The position numbers were made by a program, and so were the translations under genes. A stretch of DNA of 13,662 nucleotides from Alistipes sp. CAG:831 (GTDB lineage: Bacteria > Bacteroidota > Bacteroidia > Bacteroidales > UBA932): NCBI GenBank assembly GCA_000432775.1, contig HF990395.1, forward strand, positions 119,292 to 132,953, given 5' to 3'. This document shows positions 1 through 7,870 of this stretch, in pieces. How positions within the stretch are numbered: the first letter of the stretch is position 1; the number at the start of each line of letters is the position of its first letter. Under the pieces are notes generated by a model. That model saw only the letters and a program-made list of their open reading frames with translations, ran no database searches and was not told the DNA's origin.

Positions 1-1
1 C

Positions 2-61
2 CAGTTCAGACGGGACACATCCGAAAAACTCAGACCAACAAATGTAAAAAAGATACAATGA
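2..61 (+). CDS. C-terminal tail of an upstream gene (partial)
   Basis: An open frame enters from the left edge and encodes 19 residues (QFRRDTSEKLRPTNVKKIQ) before a TGA stop. The stop overlaps the ATG of the next gene as ATGA, a four-base overlap typical of translationally coupled operon genes, and this is the main reason to prefer this frame. A second frame also runs in from the edge and stops with TAA at 45-47, so the choice is not certain. The fragment is too short to assign a family. It suggests that the aminohydrolase is not the first gene of its operon. Confidence 0.4.
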   Translation, partial: QFRRDTSEKLRPTNVKKIQ

Positions 62-1245
62 GAAGGATTTCTGCCAATTACATATTCCCCATAACTTCGG
101 ATCCTATCCGCAACGGTTATGTGGACTTCGCCGATGACGGAACAGTCACCGGCATAGGCCGGCTCGACGGAGAGACCGGCAGCACCGAATTCTACAACGG
201 CATACTGGTGCCCGGCTTCACCAACGCCCACTGCCACATAGAGCTGTCGCATCTGGAAGGCAAGTTCCGCGAGGCCACCGGCATGTCTGGATTCATCGAC
301 CAGATCAACGCCCTGCGAGAATCAGCCCCGGCAGAAGAGCGCCAAAAAGCCATGCGGAGGCAGTTCGAAAAACTTTATGCAGAGGGAGTGAGCGCCATGG
401 CCGACATCTCCAACTGCGACGAGAGCTTCGCCATGAAGAGCGAGGGTCCCATGTACACCAGGACATTCGTGGAGGTCTTCGGATCTGAGCCGGAAGATGC
501 TCCCGGGGTCATCGCCGACACCAGGAAACTGGTGGAGAAAGCCGTCTCTGCCGGACTTGACGCCGCCGTCACCCCTCATTCGCCCTATACCATGAGTCCG
601 GACCTGCTCAGGATGGCCTCGGCCGAAGGTCTGAAAGCGGGCTTTATATCCTACCACAACCAGGAATCCCAGGAGGAGGACGACATGATCGGTTTCCACC
701 GCGGCCCCCTCTACGAGAACTACGCCAACCGTCATCTCAGCATTGCTCCGGCCACCGGCAAGCCCGCCGTATTCCATTTCCTGGACCAGCTGCAGAAAGT
801 GCATCCGGCACCGTTCGATGAGCACATACTGCTGATACACAACACCGTTGCCCGCGAGGACAGCATCCGTGCCGCAGAAAGCATGCTGCGCAACTGCACG
901 TGGGTTACTTGCCCGCTTTCCAACATTTTCATCCACAGAACAATGGCCGACCTGCCCCTGCTTATGAGCATGGGCGTACGCATAGCCGTAGGCACCGACA
1001 GCCTGTCCTCCAACCACGTACTGTCGATGGTCGAGGAATTCAAGTGCATCCACAGCCATTACCCGCAGATTCCCCTCCAGACCATTCTGACCTGGGCATG
1101 TCTCAACGGAGCGGCTGCTTTGGGCAAGGACTCCGTTCTCGGCTCCTTCGAGCCGGGCAAGCGTCCGGGAGCCGTACTCATCGACGCCGTGGACTTCGAG
1201 ACCATGCAGCTCACCTCCGGGAGCACTTCGAGAAGACTGCTCTGA
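58..1245 (+). CDS. Metal-dependent aminohydrolase, COG0402 (SsnA/MtaD/chlorohydrolase-like) family
   Basis: Amidohydrolase-superfamily enzyme of 395 residues, expected to hydrolyse an amino group or C-N bond on a purine, pterin or related ring using one bound metal. The substrate cannot be read from sequence. The barrel metal ligands are visible in order: HxH (H58, H60 in TNAHCHIE), H174 in TPHSPYT, H200 with nearby E203 in YHNQES, H261 in LLIHN, and D314 in VGTDS. The order and spacing fit COG0402 members such as MTA/SAH deaminase, guanine deaminase and aminofutalosine deaminase. There is no signal peptide, so it should be cytoplasmic. The ATG overlaps the likely stop of an upstream gene, and 27 nt separate it from the radical SAM gene downstream, so co-transcription is probable. 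Length is at the short end of the family but complete. The family call is firm; the reaction is open. Confidence 0.85.
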   Translation: MRRISANYIFPITSDPIRNGYVDFADDGTVTGIGRLDGETGSTEFYNGILVPGFTNAHCHIELSHLEGKFREATGMSGFIDQINALRESAPAEERQKAMRRQFEKLYAEGVSAMADISNCDESFAMKSEGPMYTRTFVEVFGSEPEDAPGVIADTRKLVEKAVSAGLDAAVTPHSPYTMSPDLLRMASAEGLKAGFISYHNQESQEEDDMIGFHRGPLYENYANRHLSIAPATGKPAVFHFLDQLQKVHPAPFDEHILLIHNTVAREDSIRAAESMLRNCTWVTCPLSNIFIHRTMADLPLLMSMGVRIAVGTDSLSSNHVLSMVEEFKCIHSHYPQIPLQTILTWACLNGAAALGKDSVLGSFEPGKRPGAVLIDAVDFETMQLTSGSTSRRLL

Positions 1246-1272
1246 AATTAATAAGACCTAACAGCATAAACC

Positions 1273-2049
1273 ATGTCTACTATACTTTATCACAAAATAG
1301 TCTTCGGCCCCATCAAGAGCCGCCGCCTTGGTAATTCCCTTGGCATCAATCTTCTGCCAGACAATGGCAAACTTTGTTCCTTCGACTGCGTCTACTGCGA
1401 GTGCGGATGGAACAAGGACGGCCGGGGCGACCAGGTCATCCCCACTAAAGAAGCTGTATTCCAGCGGATGCGGGAACGCTTCGCAGAATTGCATGAAGAA
1501 GGCACTCCGGTGGACACCATCACTTTCTCCGGCAACGGAGAGCCCACCATCCATCCGGATTTTCCCGAGATCATCGACTTTACCCTGCAGATGAGAGACC
1601 GCTATTTCCCCTCCGCTGCTGTCTCCGTCCTTTCCAATGCCACCATGACCGGACGCAAGGAAATCCGGGAAGCCCTGATGAAGGTAACCAATCCCATTCT
1701 GAAAATAGACAGCGGACTGGAGGAATACATCCGGCTCATTGACAATCCTACAGGACACTATTCCCTCGCGGAGACCGTAGAGAACCTCCGCCTGTTCAAC
1801 GGCAATTTCATCCTCCAGACCATGTTCCTCAAGGGGACAATCGGAGGACGCCGGATAGACCTCACCTGCGGGGAGAGCGTCGGTCCATGGAGAGATATCG
1901 TCCTGAGTCTCAGGCCAAGGGAAGTAATGATGTACACCATAGACCGGGAAACGCCGGCCAAAGACCTGGAGAAAGTGAGCGTGGAGGAGATGGAAGCAAT
2001 AGCCGCACCGCTCAAGGCCGCCGGCATAACAGTTCAGATACGGGGCTGA
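1273..2049 (+). CDS. Radical SAM protein, COG0731-like
   Basis: A 258-residue radical SAM enzyme of unknown substrate. The 4Fe-4S cluster motif CxxxCxxC is C35, C39 and C42 (CSFDCVYC). It is preceded by the family-typical stretch GPIKSRRLGNSLG at 12-24. The SAM-binding GNGEPT segment is at about 87-92, followed by strand-like SVLSNAT (118-124). The N-terminal pattern resembles COG0731 proteins, whose archaeal and eukaryotic relatives make wyosine in tRNA. Bacterial members of this short type have no established reaction that I know of, so no function is claimed. No C-terminal SPASM-type cysteine cluster is visible; the other cysteines are C44 and C199. The TGA stop shares one base with the ATG of dtd (TGATG), which implies translational coupling and makes a tRNA-related role conceivable but unproven. 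Confidence 0.85.
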   Translation: MSTILYHKIVFGPIKSRRLGNSLGINLLPDNGKLCSFDCVYCECGWNKDGRGDQVIPTKEAVFQRMRERFAELHEEGTPVDTITFSGNGEPTIHPDFPEIIDFTLQMRDRYFPSAAVSVLSNATMTGRKEIREALMKVTNPILKIDSGLEEYIRLIDNPTGHYSLAETVENLRLFNGNFILQTMFLKGTIGGRRIDLTCGESVGPWRDIVLSLRPREVMMYTIDRETPAKDLEKVSVEEMEAIAAPLKAAGITVQIRG

Positions 2050-2501
2050 TGAGAGCTGTCATCCAGAGAGTAAGCCAGTCCTCCGTAGTCATCGGGGGCA
2101 TCTGTCACGGTGAGATAGGCACAGGCCTCAATATCCTCATTGGCATCACTGAGGGCGACTCGGAGGAAGATATTGACTGGCTCTGCCATAAGATAGTGAA
2201 CCTGCGCGTCTTCGACGATGAAGACGGGATTATGAACCGCTCGGTTCTGGACGTGGACGGGGACATCCTCGTGATAAGTCAGTTCACTCTCTTTGCCTCT
2301 ACCAAAAAAGGGAACAGACCTTCCTACACAAAGGCGGCAAAGCCAGATATTTCCATTCCCCTGTACGAAAAATTTCTGGAAAGGTTGGAAAATATTTTGG
2401 GAAAGCCCGTTAAAAAAGGTATCTTTGGTGCAGATATGGAAGTGACCATCATAAATGACGGCCCGGTAACCATCCTTATTGACACTAAAAACCGAGAATA
2501 A
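2049..2501 (+). CDS. dtd: D-aminoacyl-tRNA deacylase
   Basis: DTD, 150 residues, the normal family length. It removes D-amino acids (and glycine from tRNA-Ala) mischarged on tRNA, a cytoplasmic proofreading step. Evidence is the N-terminus MRAVIQRVSQSSV, the active-site SQFTL motif at 77-81, and the C-terminal cross-subunit NDGPVT motif at 136-141, which carries the Gly-Pro that excludes L-substrates; the enzyme acts as a homodimer. The ATG at 2049 was chosen because the protein then starts exactly at the family N-terminus. The longer open frame back to 1887 lies inside the radical SAM gene. Its stop overlaps the deoC start by one base (TAATG). It sits inside a tightly coupled gene run, so regulation is probably shared. 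Confidence 0.96.
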   Translation: MRAVIQRVSQSSVVIGGICHGEIGTGLNILIGITEGDSEEDIDWLCHKIVNLRVFDDEDGIMNRSVLDVDGDILVISQFTLFASTKKGNRPSYTKAAKPDISIPLYEKFLERLENILGKPVKKGIFGADMEVTIINDGPVTILIDTKNRE

Positions 2502-3331
2502 TGGACATCATAGAGAATAGGATCAAAGCCATCCATGACAATCTCAGTCACTGGATGACACCCGAAGTGCTGACAGCATGCCTCGGCATGACCGACCTGA
2601 CATCACTCAAAGCGACGGACACCTGTTCCAGTATCACCAGACTGGTGAACAAAGTAAACGACTTCCAGAAACGCTTTCCCGGATACCCGCTGCCGGCATC
2701 CATCTGCGTATATCCCAACTTCGCCGGAACAGTAAGGCAGACCCTCACCGTTCCCGGAGTACACACGACCGTAGTTGCAGGATGCTTCCCCGCATCCCAG
2801 AGTTTCCTGGAGGTCAAAGTCCTGGAAAGCCGCATGGCCGTGGAGAATGGAGCTGACGAAGTGGACATAGTACTTGCCCTCAATAGTTTCCTGGACCGCA
2901 ACCTGAGCCGGTGCGAAGAAGAGATCAGGGCAGTGCGTCAGGCAGTAGGCAACTCTGTGCTGAAAGTCATCCTGGAAACAGGAGCGCTGGCTGACGAATC
3001 GATGATAAAGGAGGCGTCTTTCCTGGCTATGGAATCCGGCGCAGACTTCATCAAGACTTCCACGGGCAAAATGGAACCGGCGGCAACCCCCTTCGCCGCC
3101 ATCATTATGTGCGACTGCATCAAGGAATATTTCGTCAAAACCGGACGCCGGATTGGTTTCAAGCCCGCCGGAGGCATATCCACAGCTAAAGATGCAGCCG
3201 TTTACTACGCCATCACCGAGACAGTGCTCGGTCAGGAATGGCTCACACCCACCCTACTCCGCTTCGGAGCCAGCAGGGTGGCCAACTCCATCTTGTCAGA
3301 GGTGGAGAATTCCTCTGTTACATACTATTAA
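2501..3331 (+). CDS. deoC: Deoxyribose-phosphate aldolase
   Basis: DeoC cleaves 2-deoxyribose 5-phosphate to glyceraldehyde 3-phosphate and acetaldehyde, allowing deoxynucleosides to be used as carbon source. It is a class I (Schiff-base) aldolase with a TIM barrel. The expected catalytic residues are present: D122 in EVDIVL, the Schiff-base lysine K185 in FIKTSTGK, and the assisting K221 in GFKPAGG. Length is 276 residues; the N-terminal 60-odd residues before SICVYPNF are longer than in the short bacterial form. The start overlaps the dtd stop by one base. My recollection is that many Bacteroides genomes have a nucleotide pyrophosphohydrolase gene between dtd and deoC; none is present here. 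A 31-nt gap with no visible promoter precedes the next gene. Confidence 0.96.
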   Translation: MDIIENRIKAIHDNLSHWMTPEVLTACLGMTDLTSLKATDTCSSITRLVNKVNDFQKRFPGYPLPASICVYPNFAGTVRQTLTVPGVHTTVVAGCFPASQSFLEVKVLESRMAVENGADEVDIVLALNSFLDRNLSRCEEEIRAVRQAVGNSVLKVILETGALADESMIKEASFLAMESGADFIKTSTGKMEPAATPFAAIIMCDCIKEYFVKTGRRIGFKPAGGISTAKDAAVYYAITETVLGQEWLTPTLLRFGASRVANSILSEVENSSVTYY

Positions 3332-3362
3332 TTCATATAATTAACATCTAAATCATTACGAG

Positions 3363-3821
3363 ATGAAGAAATTTATCATTATCGCCATCGCGCTTTTCAC
3401 AGCAGCAGCAGTTTACGCCCAGCCCCGCGCTATCGGAGGCAGGCTTGGATGGGGAGCTGAAGTCAGCTACCAGCACTTTGTCAAGAATGCCGACTTCGTC
3501 GAAATCGATCTCGGTCTGTTTACCTGGGATCTGAACCTGACAGCCCTGTATGACTTCACTTTCGCCCAGCCCCAGTGGACAAGCAGAGGAACTTGGGCAT
3601 GGTATGCTGGTCCCGGTGCAGCTGTCGGCCTGGGAGTCCTCGGCAACAACAACGGACATTTCAACGTAGCAGCCGCCGGCAATGTCGGACTATCCTACTC
3701 TTTCTGGTTCCCTCTGGAACTCTCATTCGATATCAGGGCACAGCTGGGTGTTTCAATACATAACGGTGCCGGATTCTACTGGGGCATCGGCCCTGCCATA
3801 GGCGTACGCTATCGTTTCTAA
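3363..3821 (+). CDS. Small exported beta-barrel-like protein, copy 1
   Basis: A 152-residue protein of unknown function. It has a clear Sec signal peptide: MKK, then a hydrophobic core at 4-17, with likely cleavage after A19 (VYA|QP), a common Bacteroidota context. The mature part is rich in Gly, Tyr, Trp and Phe with alternating hydrophobic residues and short turns, and ends GVRYRF. A terminal aromatic residue is the usual signature of an outer-membrane barrel. The size would suit about eight strands. It resembles the next gene in its signal peptide, the (A)xGGR motif right after cleavage, and the Gly-rich WY...G(P/A)G pattern, so the two look like diverged duplicates. No catalytic motif is visible. 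It could equally be a periplasmic barrel or surface protein. It lies 31 nt after deoC and 15 nt before its sibling. Confidence 0.8.
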   Translation: MKKFIIIAIALFTAAAVYAQPRAIGGRLGWGAEVSYQHFVKNADFVEIDLGLFTWDLNLTALYDFTFAQPQWTSRGTWAWYAGPGAAVGLGVLGNNNGHFNVAAAGNVGLSYSFWFPLELSFDIRAQLGVSIHNGAGFYWGIGPAIGVRYRF

Positions 3822-3836
3822 CCTGACAATTGAATC

Positions 3837-4334
3837 ATGAAAAAGTTCATCCTGATACTTTCTGCTTCCGTCCTATTTTCATTAAGCTGTAATGCTCAAG
3901 GATGGGCTGTCGGCGGCCGTACCGGTGCAACCGTACAGTTCGACGCACAATACCACTGGTCCAAAGGCTACGTGGAAGGACGTTTCGGCGCCGGTTTCTG
4001 CAACTATGGGGGCACTGTCACAGCTGACTTTTCACTGATGTACAACTGGAAAGCCTGCAGGTGGTATGACTGGACGCCCGACGCGGGGACTTGGTTTCTG
4101 GACGCCGGTGTCGGTATCAATGTCGGCGGCAGGGAAAACTATGCGTATGTAGGTCCTGCCGGCATCGTAAAATTCGGCATTCAGTTCACCGGAGGATCGA
4201 AACCTGTATCCCTTTCCATCGACTGGAATCCGGCCTTCGGAGCAGGCATAGGCTATTACCGCAATTATTCCAATGCCGCTTTCAATGAGATGGGCCTGAC
4301 CAATTTCGGTATCACCTGTGTTGTCCACCTGTAA
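3837..4334 (+). CDS. Small exported beta-barrel-like protein, copy 2
   Basis: A 165-residue relative of the preceding gene. The signal peptide is MKKFILIL plus a hydrophobic stretch to about residue 17, with probable cleavage after A20 (CNA|QG). The cysteine C18 is not in a good lipobox (residues before it are S-L-S), so type I cleavage is favoured over lipidation. The mature protein opens WAVGGRTG and continues with alternating aromatic/Gly strands (for example WFLDAGVGINVGG at 86-98). It ends CVVHL rather than in an aromatic residue, unlike copy 1. Function is unknown; an eight-strand outer-membrane barrel or adhesin-like surface protein is the best structural guess. A terminator starts 20 nt after its stop, so it is the last gene of the plus-strand run. 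Confidence 0.8.
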   Translation: MKKFILILSASVLFSLSCNAQGWAVGGRTGATVQFDAQYHWSKGYVEGRFGAGFCNYGGTVTADFSLMYNWKACRWYDWTPDAGTWFLDAGVGINVGGRENYAYVGPAGIVKFGIQFTGGSKPVSLSIDWNPAFGAGIGYYRNYSNAAFNEMGLTNFGITCVVHL

Positions 4335-4354
4335 CCCCTTAAACTTCTATCAAT

Positions 4355-4387
4355 AAAAAACCGGAACATAGATGCTCCGGTTTTTTT
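4355..4387. terminator. Bidirectional intrinsic terminator between the barrel gene and pheT
   Basis: Six As (4355-4360), CCGGA (4361-4365), a 10-nt loop, TCCGG (4376-4380) and seven Ts (4381-4387). The A and T runs extend the stem, so the hairpin followed by a U-tract forms in transcripts of either strand. It lies 20 nt beyond the stop of the plus-strand barrel gene and 31 nt beyond the minus-strand pheT stop, and so serves both convergent operons. Confidence 0.9.
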
Positions 4388-4418
4388 ATTTCCCTCTGCA
4401 ATTGCCCGTGCACGGACT

Positions 4419-6884
4419 TTACCTCAGTACAGCTCCGTACTGATGGGTGAGTGCCCCGAGAACACGGTTGACCATCTGTTCCACATATTTGTCCGTCAGA
4501 GTCTTCTCGTAGTCCTGGAATGTAAGGCTGATTGCATACTGCTTCTTGCCGGCAGGTATTTTGTCCCCACGGTAGACATCGAAAAGGACTACCTTGCGCA
4601 GGAGCTTCTTCTCGGCAGTAAGCGCTGCCTTGCGGATGTCGGCAAATGATACGTTCTCGTCCAGCAGCAGAGCCAGGTCACGGCGCACCTCCGGATACTG
4701 AGGGAGTTCGCGGTACTGCACTTTCTCCTTGAGATAATGCTTGACCAGCAGACTCCAGTCAATCTCTGCGGCAAAGACAGGCTGTTTGATATCGAACTGT
4801 CTCAGACGTGCCGGAGAAACTGTACCCAGCATGACCAGAGTCTTGCCGGAAGCGGGCACAGTGTACATGAGACCTTCGGAGAAGAGATCCGCAGGAGCCG
4901 GAGCACAATCCAGATTATAGAGATTTACTCCCAGACGCTTAAGCAACAGTTCCACATATCCCTTGAGAGTGAAGAAATGCCCTGCACCGGTTGTATTCCT
5001 CCAGTATTGGGTTCCCTTGCCGACTAAAAACATGGACAGATGCATCCGCTCACTGTAGGAATCCAGATTATTCACAGGATCGCCCTCACCCTTCGGATCA
5101 TAGCGGTATACATTGCCCATCTCGAAAAGCTTCAGGTCTCCGGCCTGGCGGTTCAGATTGTAGGCTACCACCTCCAGCCCGCTGAATAGCAGAGTCTGAC
5201 GCATGGCGTTGAGATCGGAACTCAGGGGGTTGATGACCATCGGTAGATTGGCCTTGGGATATGTCCTTAGACCCGTATAATAGTCAGCCTTGGTCAGGGA
5301 ATTGTTCATGCACTCCATGAAACCGTTTGCGGCCAGAAGGTCACAGGCCTTTACACGGACTGTCTCGGGATCAGGATTCGGGGTATTGTCGTATGATGAT
5401 ACTATCCTGTCAGGAAGTTCTATATTGTCATAGCCATAGATTCGGAGCACCTCCTCCACGACGTCGCACTCACGGTATACGTCCACCTTATAGGCCGGTA
5501 CTGTCACCTCCACCCCACGGTCATCAGAGGAAAGTATGCCGAAATCCATAAAGCGCAGTATCTTTAAAATAGTCTCTGAACCTATCTTCTTGCCCATCAA
5601 AGCCTCCATCCTTGCAAAATCCAGCTGTACCCGCTTGCGCCCAATCGGTTCCGGATAGTCCTCGCGCACACAGCCTACAACTCTGGCCCCGGCCAGCTCC
5701 TGCATCAGGAGAACAGCCCTGCGGGCAGCATAGGGTATGATTTCGGGGTCGGTACCACGCTCGTAGCGGAACGAGGCATCCGTCTTGATGCCCAGACGCT
5801 TGGATGTCTTACGTATAGAAGTGGGGTTGAAGTAAGCGCTCTCAAGGAAGACTGTAGTAGTCGAGTCGGTTATACCGGACTCCAGACCTCCGAAGACACC
5901 TGCAATACACATAGGTTTCTCTGTATTGCAGATCATCAGGTCCTGGGCGGACAGAGTATGTTCCACACCGTCAAGTGTTACGAATTTCTCACCTTCGGCT
6001 GCACGGCGTACGACTACCTTACCTCCTGTAATCTTCGATGCGTCAAATGCATGGAGAGGCTGGCCCATTTCCATAAGGATGTAGTTGGTGATATCCACTA
6101 TGTTGTTGATAGGTCTCAGGCCCACTGCCTGCAGTTTCTTCTGCATCCATTCAGGAGAAGGAGATATCTTGATGTCGGTAAGGGTAATTCCCATATAGCG
6201 GGGAGCCCCGTCATGACTTACAACCTCAATGGGTATGGACTCTCCGTCACCCTCGCGGAAAGAAGATACGTCCGGAAGGGTAAGTTCGCCGCCAAGACCG
6301 TTGAGTTTCAGCCATGCTGAGAGATCGCGGGCGACTCCTATATGGGAGGCTCCGTCCACACGGTTGGGTGTCAGACCTATAGTAAACACTGTATCGGAAC
6401 CCAGGCGAAGGTATTCCCTGGCAGGTGTACCCACTACGGCTTCAGGTTCCAGAACCATGATACCGTCGTGCGATGTGCCGATACCCAACTCATCCTCGGC
6501 ACAGATCATTCCATAAGACTCGGCCCCGCGGATCTTGGATTTCTTGATTTTAATTCTGGTGCCGTCGGGTGCAGGCAGACTTGTACCCACAGTAGCCAGC
6601 AGGACCTTCTGACCTACAGCTACATTGGGAGCACCGCACACTACCTGCAGCAGGTCCCCGCCCTGTGAGGCACGTACTTTGGTGATATGGAGATGATCTG
6701 AATCGGGATGAGGAGCACATTCCACCACCTCTGCGACAACTACACCTTCCAGACCGCCCGGGATATCCTCTACAATATTGATTTCTTCAACTTCCAGACC
6801 TATGAATGTCAGAATCTGGGCCACTCTCTCTGGAGAGAGATCGAAAGAGACATACTCCTTCAGCCAATTATATGAAACGTCCAT
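4419..6884 (-). CDS. pheT: Phenylalanyl-tRNA synthetase beta subunit
   Basis: PheT, 821 residues, full length. With PheS it forms the alpha2-beta2 enzyme that charges tRNA-Phe in the cytoplasm. Domains in order: the N-terminal OB-fold tRNA-binding domain at about 40-150 (HPDSDHLHITKV, VCGAPNV), the B3/B4 editing domain at about 225-390 (INNIVDITNYI, GQPLHAFD), B5 at about 412-486, the catalytic-like core at about 493-710, and the ferredoxin-fold anticodon-binding domain from about 727 to the end (PEVRRDLALLLD). The start gives the expected MDVSYNWLKEY N-terminus. pheS is not adjacent; separate pheS and pheT loci are usual in Bacteroidota. It is the last gene of the minus-strand operon, 23 nt after ftsY, with no promoter visible in the gap. 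Confidence 0.98.
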   Translation of the reverse strand: MDVSYNWLKEYVSFDLSPERVAQILTFIGLEVEEINIVEDIPGGLEGVVVAEVVECAPHPDSDHLHITKVRASQGGDLLQVVCGAPNVAVGQKVLLATVGTSLPAPDGTRIKIKKSKIRGAESYGMICAEDELGIGTSHDGIMVLEPEAVVGTPAREYLRLGSDTVFTIGLTPNRVDGASHIGVARDLSAWLKLNGLGGELTLPDVSSFREGDGESIPIEVVSHDGAPRYMGITLTDIKISPSPEWMQKKLQAVGLRPINNIVDITNYILMEMGQPLHAFDASKITGGKVVVRRAAEGEKFVTLDGVEHTLSAQDLMICNTEKPMCIAGVFGGLESGITDSTTTVFLESAYFNPTSIRKTSKRLGIKTDASFRYERGTDPEIIPYAARRAVLLMQELAGARVVGCVREDYPEPIGRKRVQLDFARMEALMGKKIGSETILKILRFMDFGILSSDDRGVEVTVPAYKVDVYRECDVVEEVLRIYGYDNIELPDRIVSSYDNTPNPDPETVRVKACDLLAANGFMECMNNSLTKADYYTGLRTYPKANLPMVINPLSSDLNAMRQTLLFSGLEVVAYNLNRQAGDLKLFEMGNVYRYDPKGEGDPVNNLDSYSERMHLSMFLVGKGTQYWRNTTGAGHFFTLKGYVELLLKRLGVNLYNLDCAPAPADLFSEGLMYTVPASGKTLVMLGTVSPARLRQFDIKQPVFAAEIDWSLLVKHYLKEKVQYRELPQYPEVRRDLALLLDENVSFADIRKAALTAEKKLLRKVVLFDVYRGDKIPAGKKQYAISLTFQDYEKTLTDKYVEQMVNRVLGALTHQYGAVLR

Positions 6885-6907
6885 ATATCGTTATAATTTA
6901 CTCTCTT

Positions 6908-7870
6908 CTAATCAAATAATGAATCTACAAATGCTTTTTTATCGAAAATCTGAAGATCTTCGATACCCTCGCCCACTCCTATGAACTTGACGGGAATGTT
7001 GAACTGGTCCGCGATACCGAGAACCACTCCGCCTTTGGCCGTTCCGTCCAGCTTGGTCACTGCAAGAGCCGTGACATCTGTTGCCTTGGTAAATTCCCGT
7101 GCCTGGACAAATGCGTTCTGGCCGGTAGAACCGTCCAGAACCAGGAGCACCTCATGGGGTGCGTCGGGAACGACCTTGCGCATGACATTGCGGATCTTGG
7201 TCAGCTCATTCATCAGATTGATCTTGTTGTGAAGACGGCCCGCGGTATCGATAAGCACCACGTCCATATCCTGAGCAACAGCGGACTTGACAGTATCAAA
7301 GGCCACGGATGCAGGGTCTGCCCCCATGCTCTGCTTGACTATGGGCACCCCCGCCCTCTCGCTCCATATCACCAGCTGGTCAACGGCCGCAGCACGGAAA
7401 GTATCGGCAGCTCCGAGCATTACCTTCTTGCCCGAGGCCTTGAGGTTGGCAGCAAGCTTGCCGATAGTAGTGGTCTTGCCGACTCCATTGACACCTACGA
7501 CCATTATCACATAAGGTTTCTTGGAGAAATCGAATACCGGAGCATCTTCCTTCCCCTCCACATCCAGCAGCGAAGCCATCTCCTCCTTCAGAATGGAACG
7601 CAGCTCGGCGGCATTCATATACTTGTCACGGGCCACTCTCTCCTCCAGCATATCAATAATCTTCAGGGTGGTATCCACGCCCACATCAGAGGCAATCAGA
7701 GCGTCCTCTATCGCATCCAGAACATCCTCGTCCACTTTGGACTTGCCAGCCACAGCACGTGACAGCCTGTCAAAAAGCCCTCTTTTGGTTTTCTCCAGTC
7801 CCCTGTCCAGAGACTCCTTATCGCGAAGGACTTCCTCCTTATCGCGGTTTTTCCTGCTGAACCACGACAT
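6908..7870 (-). CDS. ftsY: Signal recognition particle receptor FtsY
   Basis: FtsY, 320 residues, the membrane-associated SRP receptor GTPase that docks ribosome-nascent chain complexes at the Sec translocon. The N-terminal charged helix region (1-40, many K/R/E/D) is short and lacks the long acidic A domain of E. coli. The N domain is about 30-105 and the G domain about 117-320. G-domain motifs: P-loop GVNGVGKTT (126-134), DTFRAAA (156-162), DTAGR (208-212), TKLDG (272-276) and the C-terminal GVGEGIEDL (298-306). The DTFRAAA and GVGEGIEDL forms separate it from Ffh, and there is no M domain. Its ATG shares one base with the stop of the upstream Wzz-like gene (TAATG), indicating translational coupling. 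Confidence 0.98.
   Translation of the reverse strand: MSWFSRKNRDKEEVLRDKESLDRGLEKTKRGLFDRLSRAVAGKSKVDEDVLDAIEDALIASDVGVDTTLKIIDMLEERVARDKYMNAAELRSILKEEMASLLDVEGKEDAPVFDFSKKPYVIMVVGVNGVGKTTTIGKLAANLKASGKKVMLGAADTFRAAAVDQLVIWSERAGVPIVKQSMGADPASVAFDTVKSAVAQDMDVVLIDTAGRLHNKINLMNELTKIRNVMRKVVPDAPHEVLLVLDGSTGQNAFVQAREFTKATDVTALAVTKLDGTAKGGVVLGIADQFNIPVKFIGVGEGIEDLQIFDKKAFVDSLFD

Noticed and set aside
322..1059. 245-codon minus-strand open frame opposite the aminohydrolase
   Set aside because: It is a shadow of a gene with clear metal-ligand motifs on the plus strand. The antisense peptide has no family features.
3888..3890. Lipoprotein cysteine (C18) in the second barrel-like protein
   Set aside because: Residues before the cysteine (S-L-S) do not fit the usual lipobox, and a type I cleavage site (CNA|Q) follows directly.
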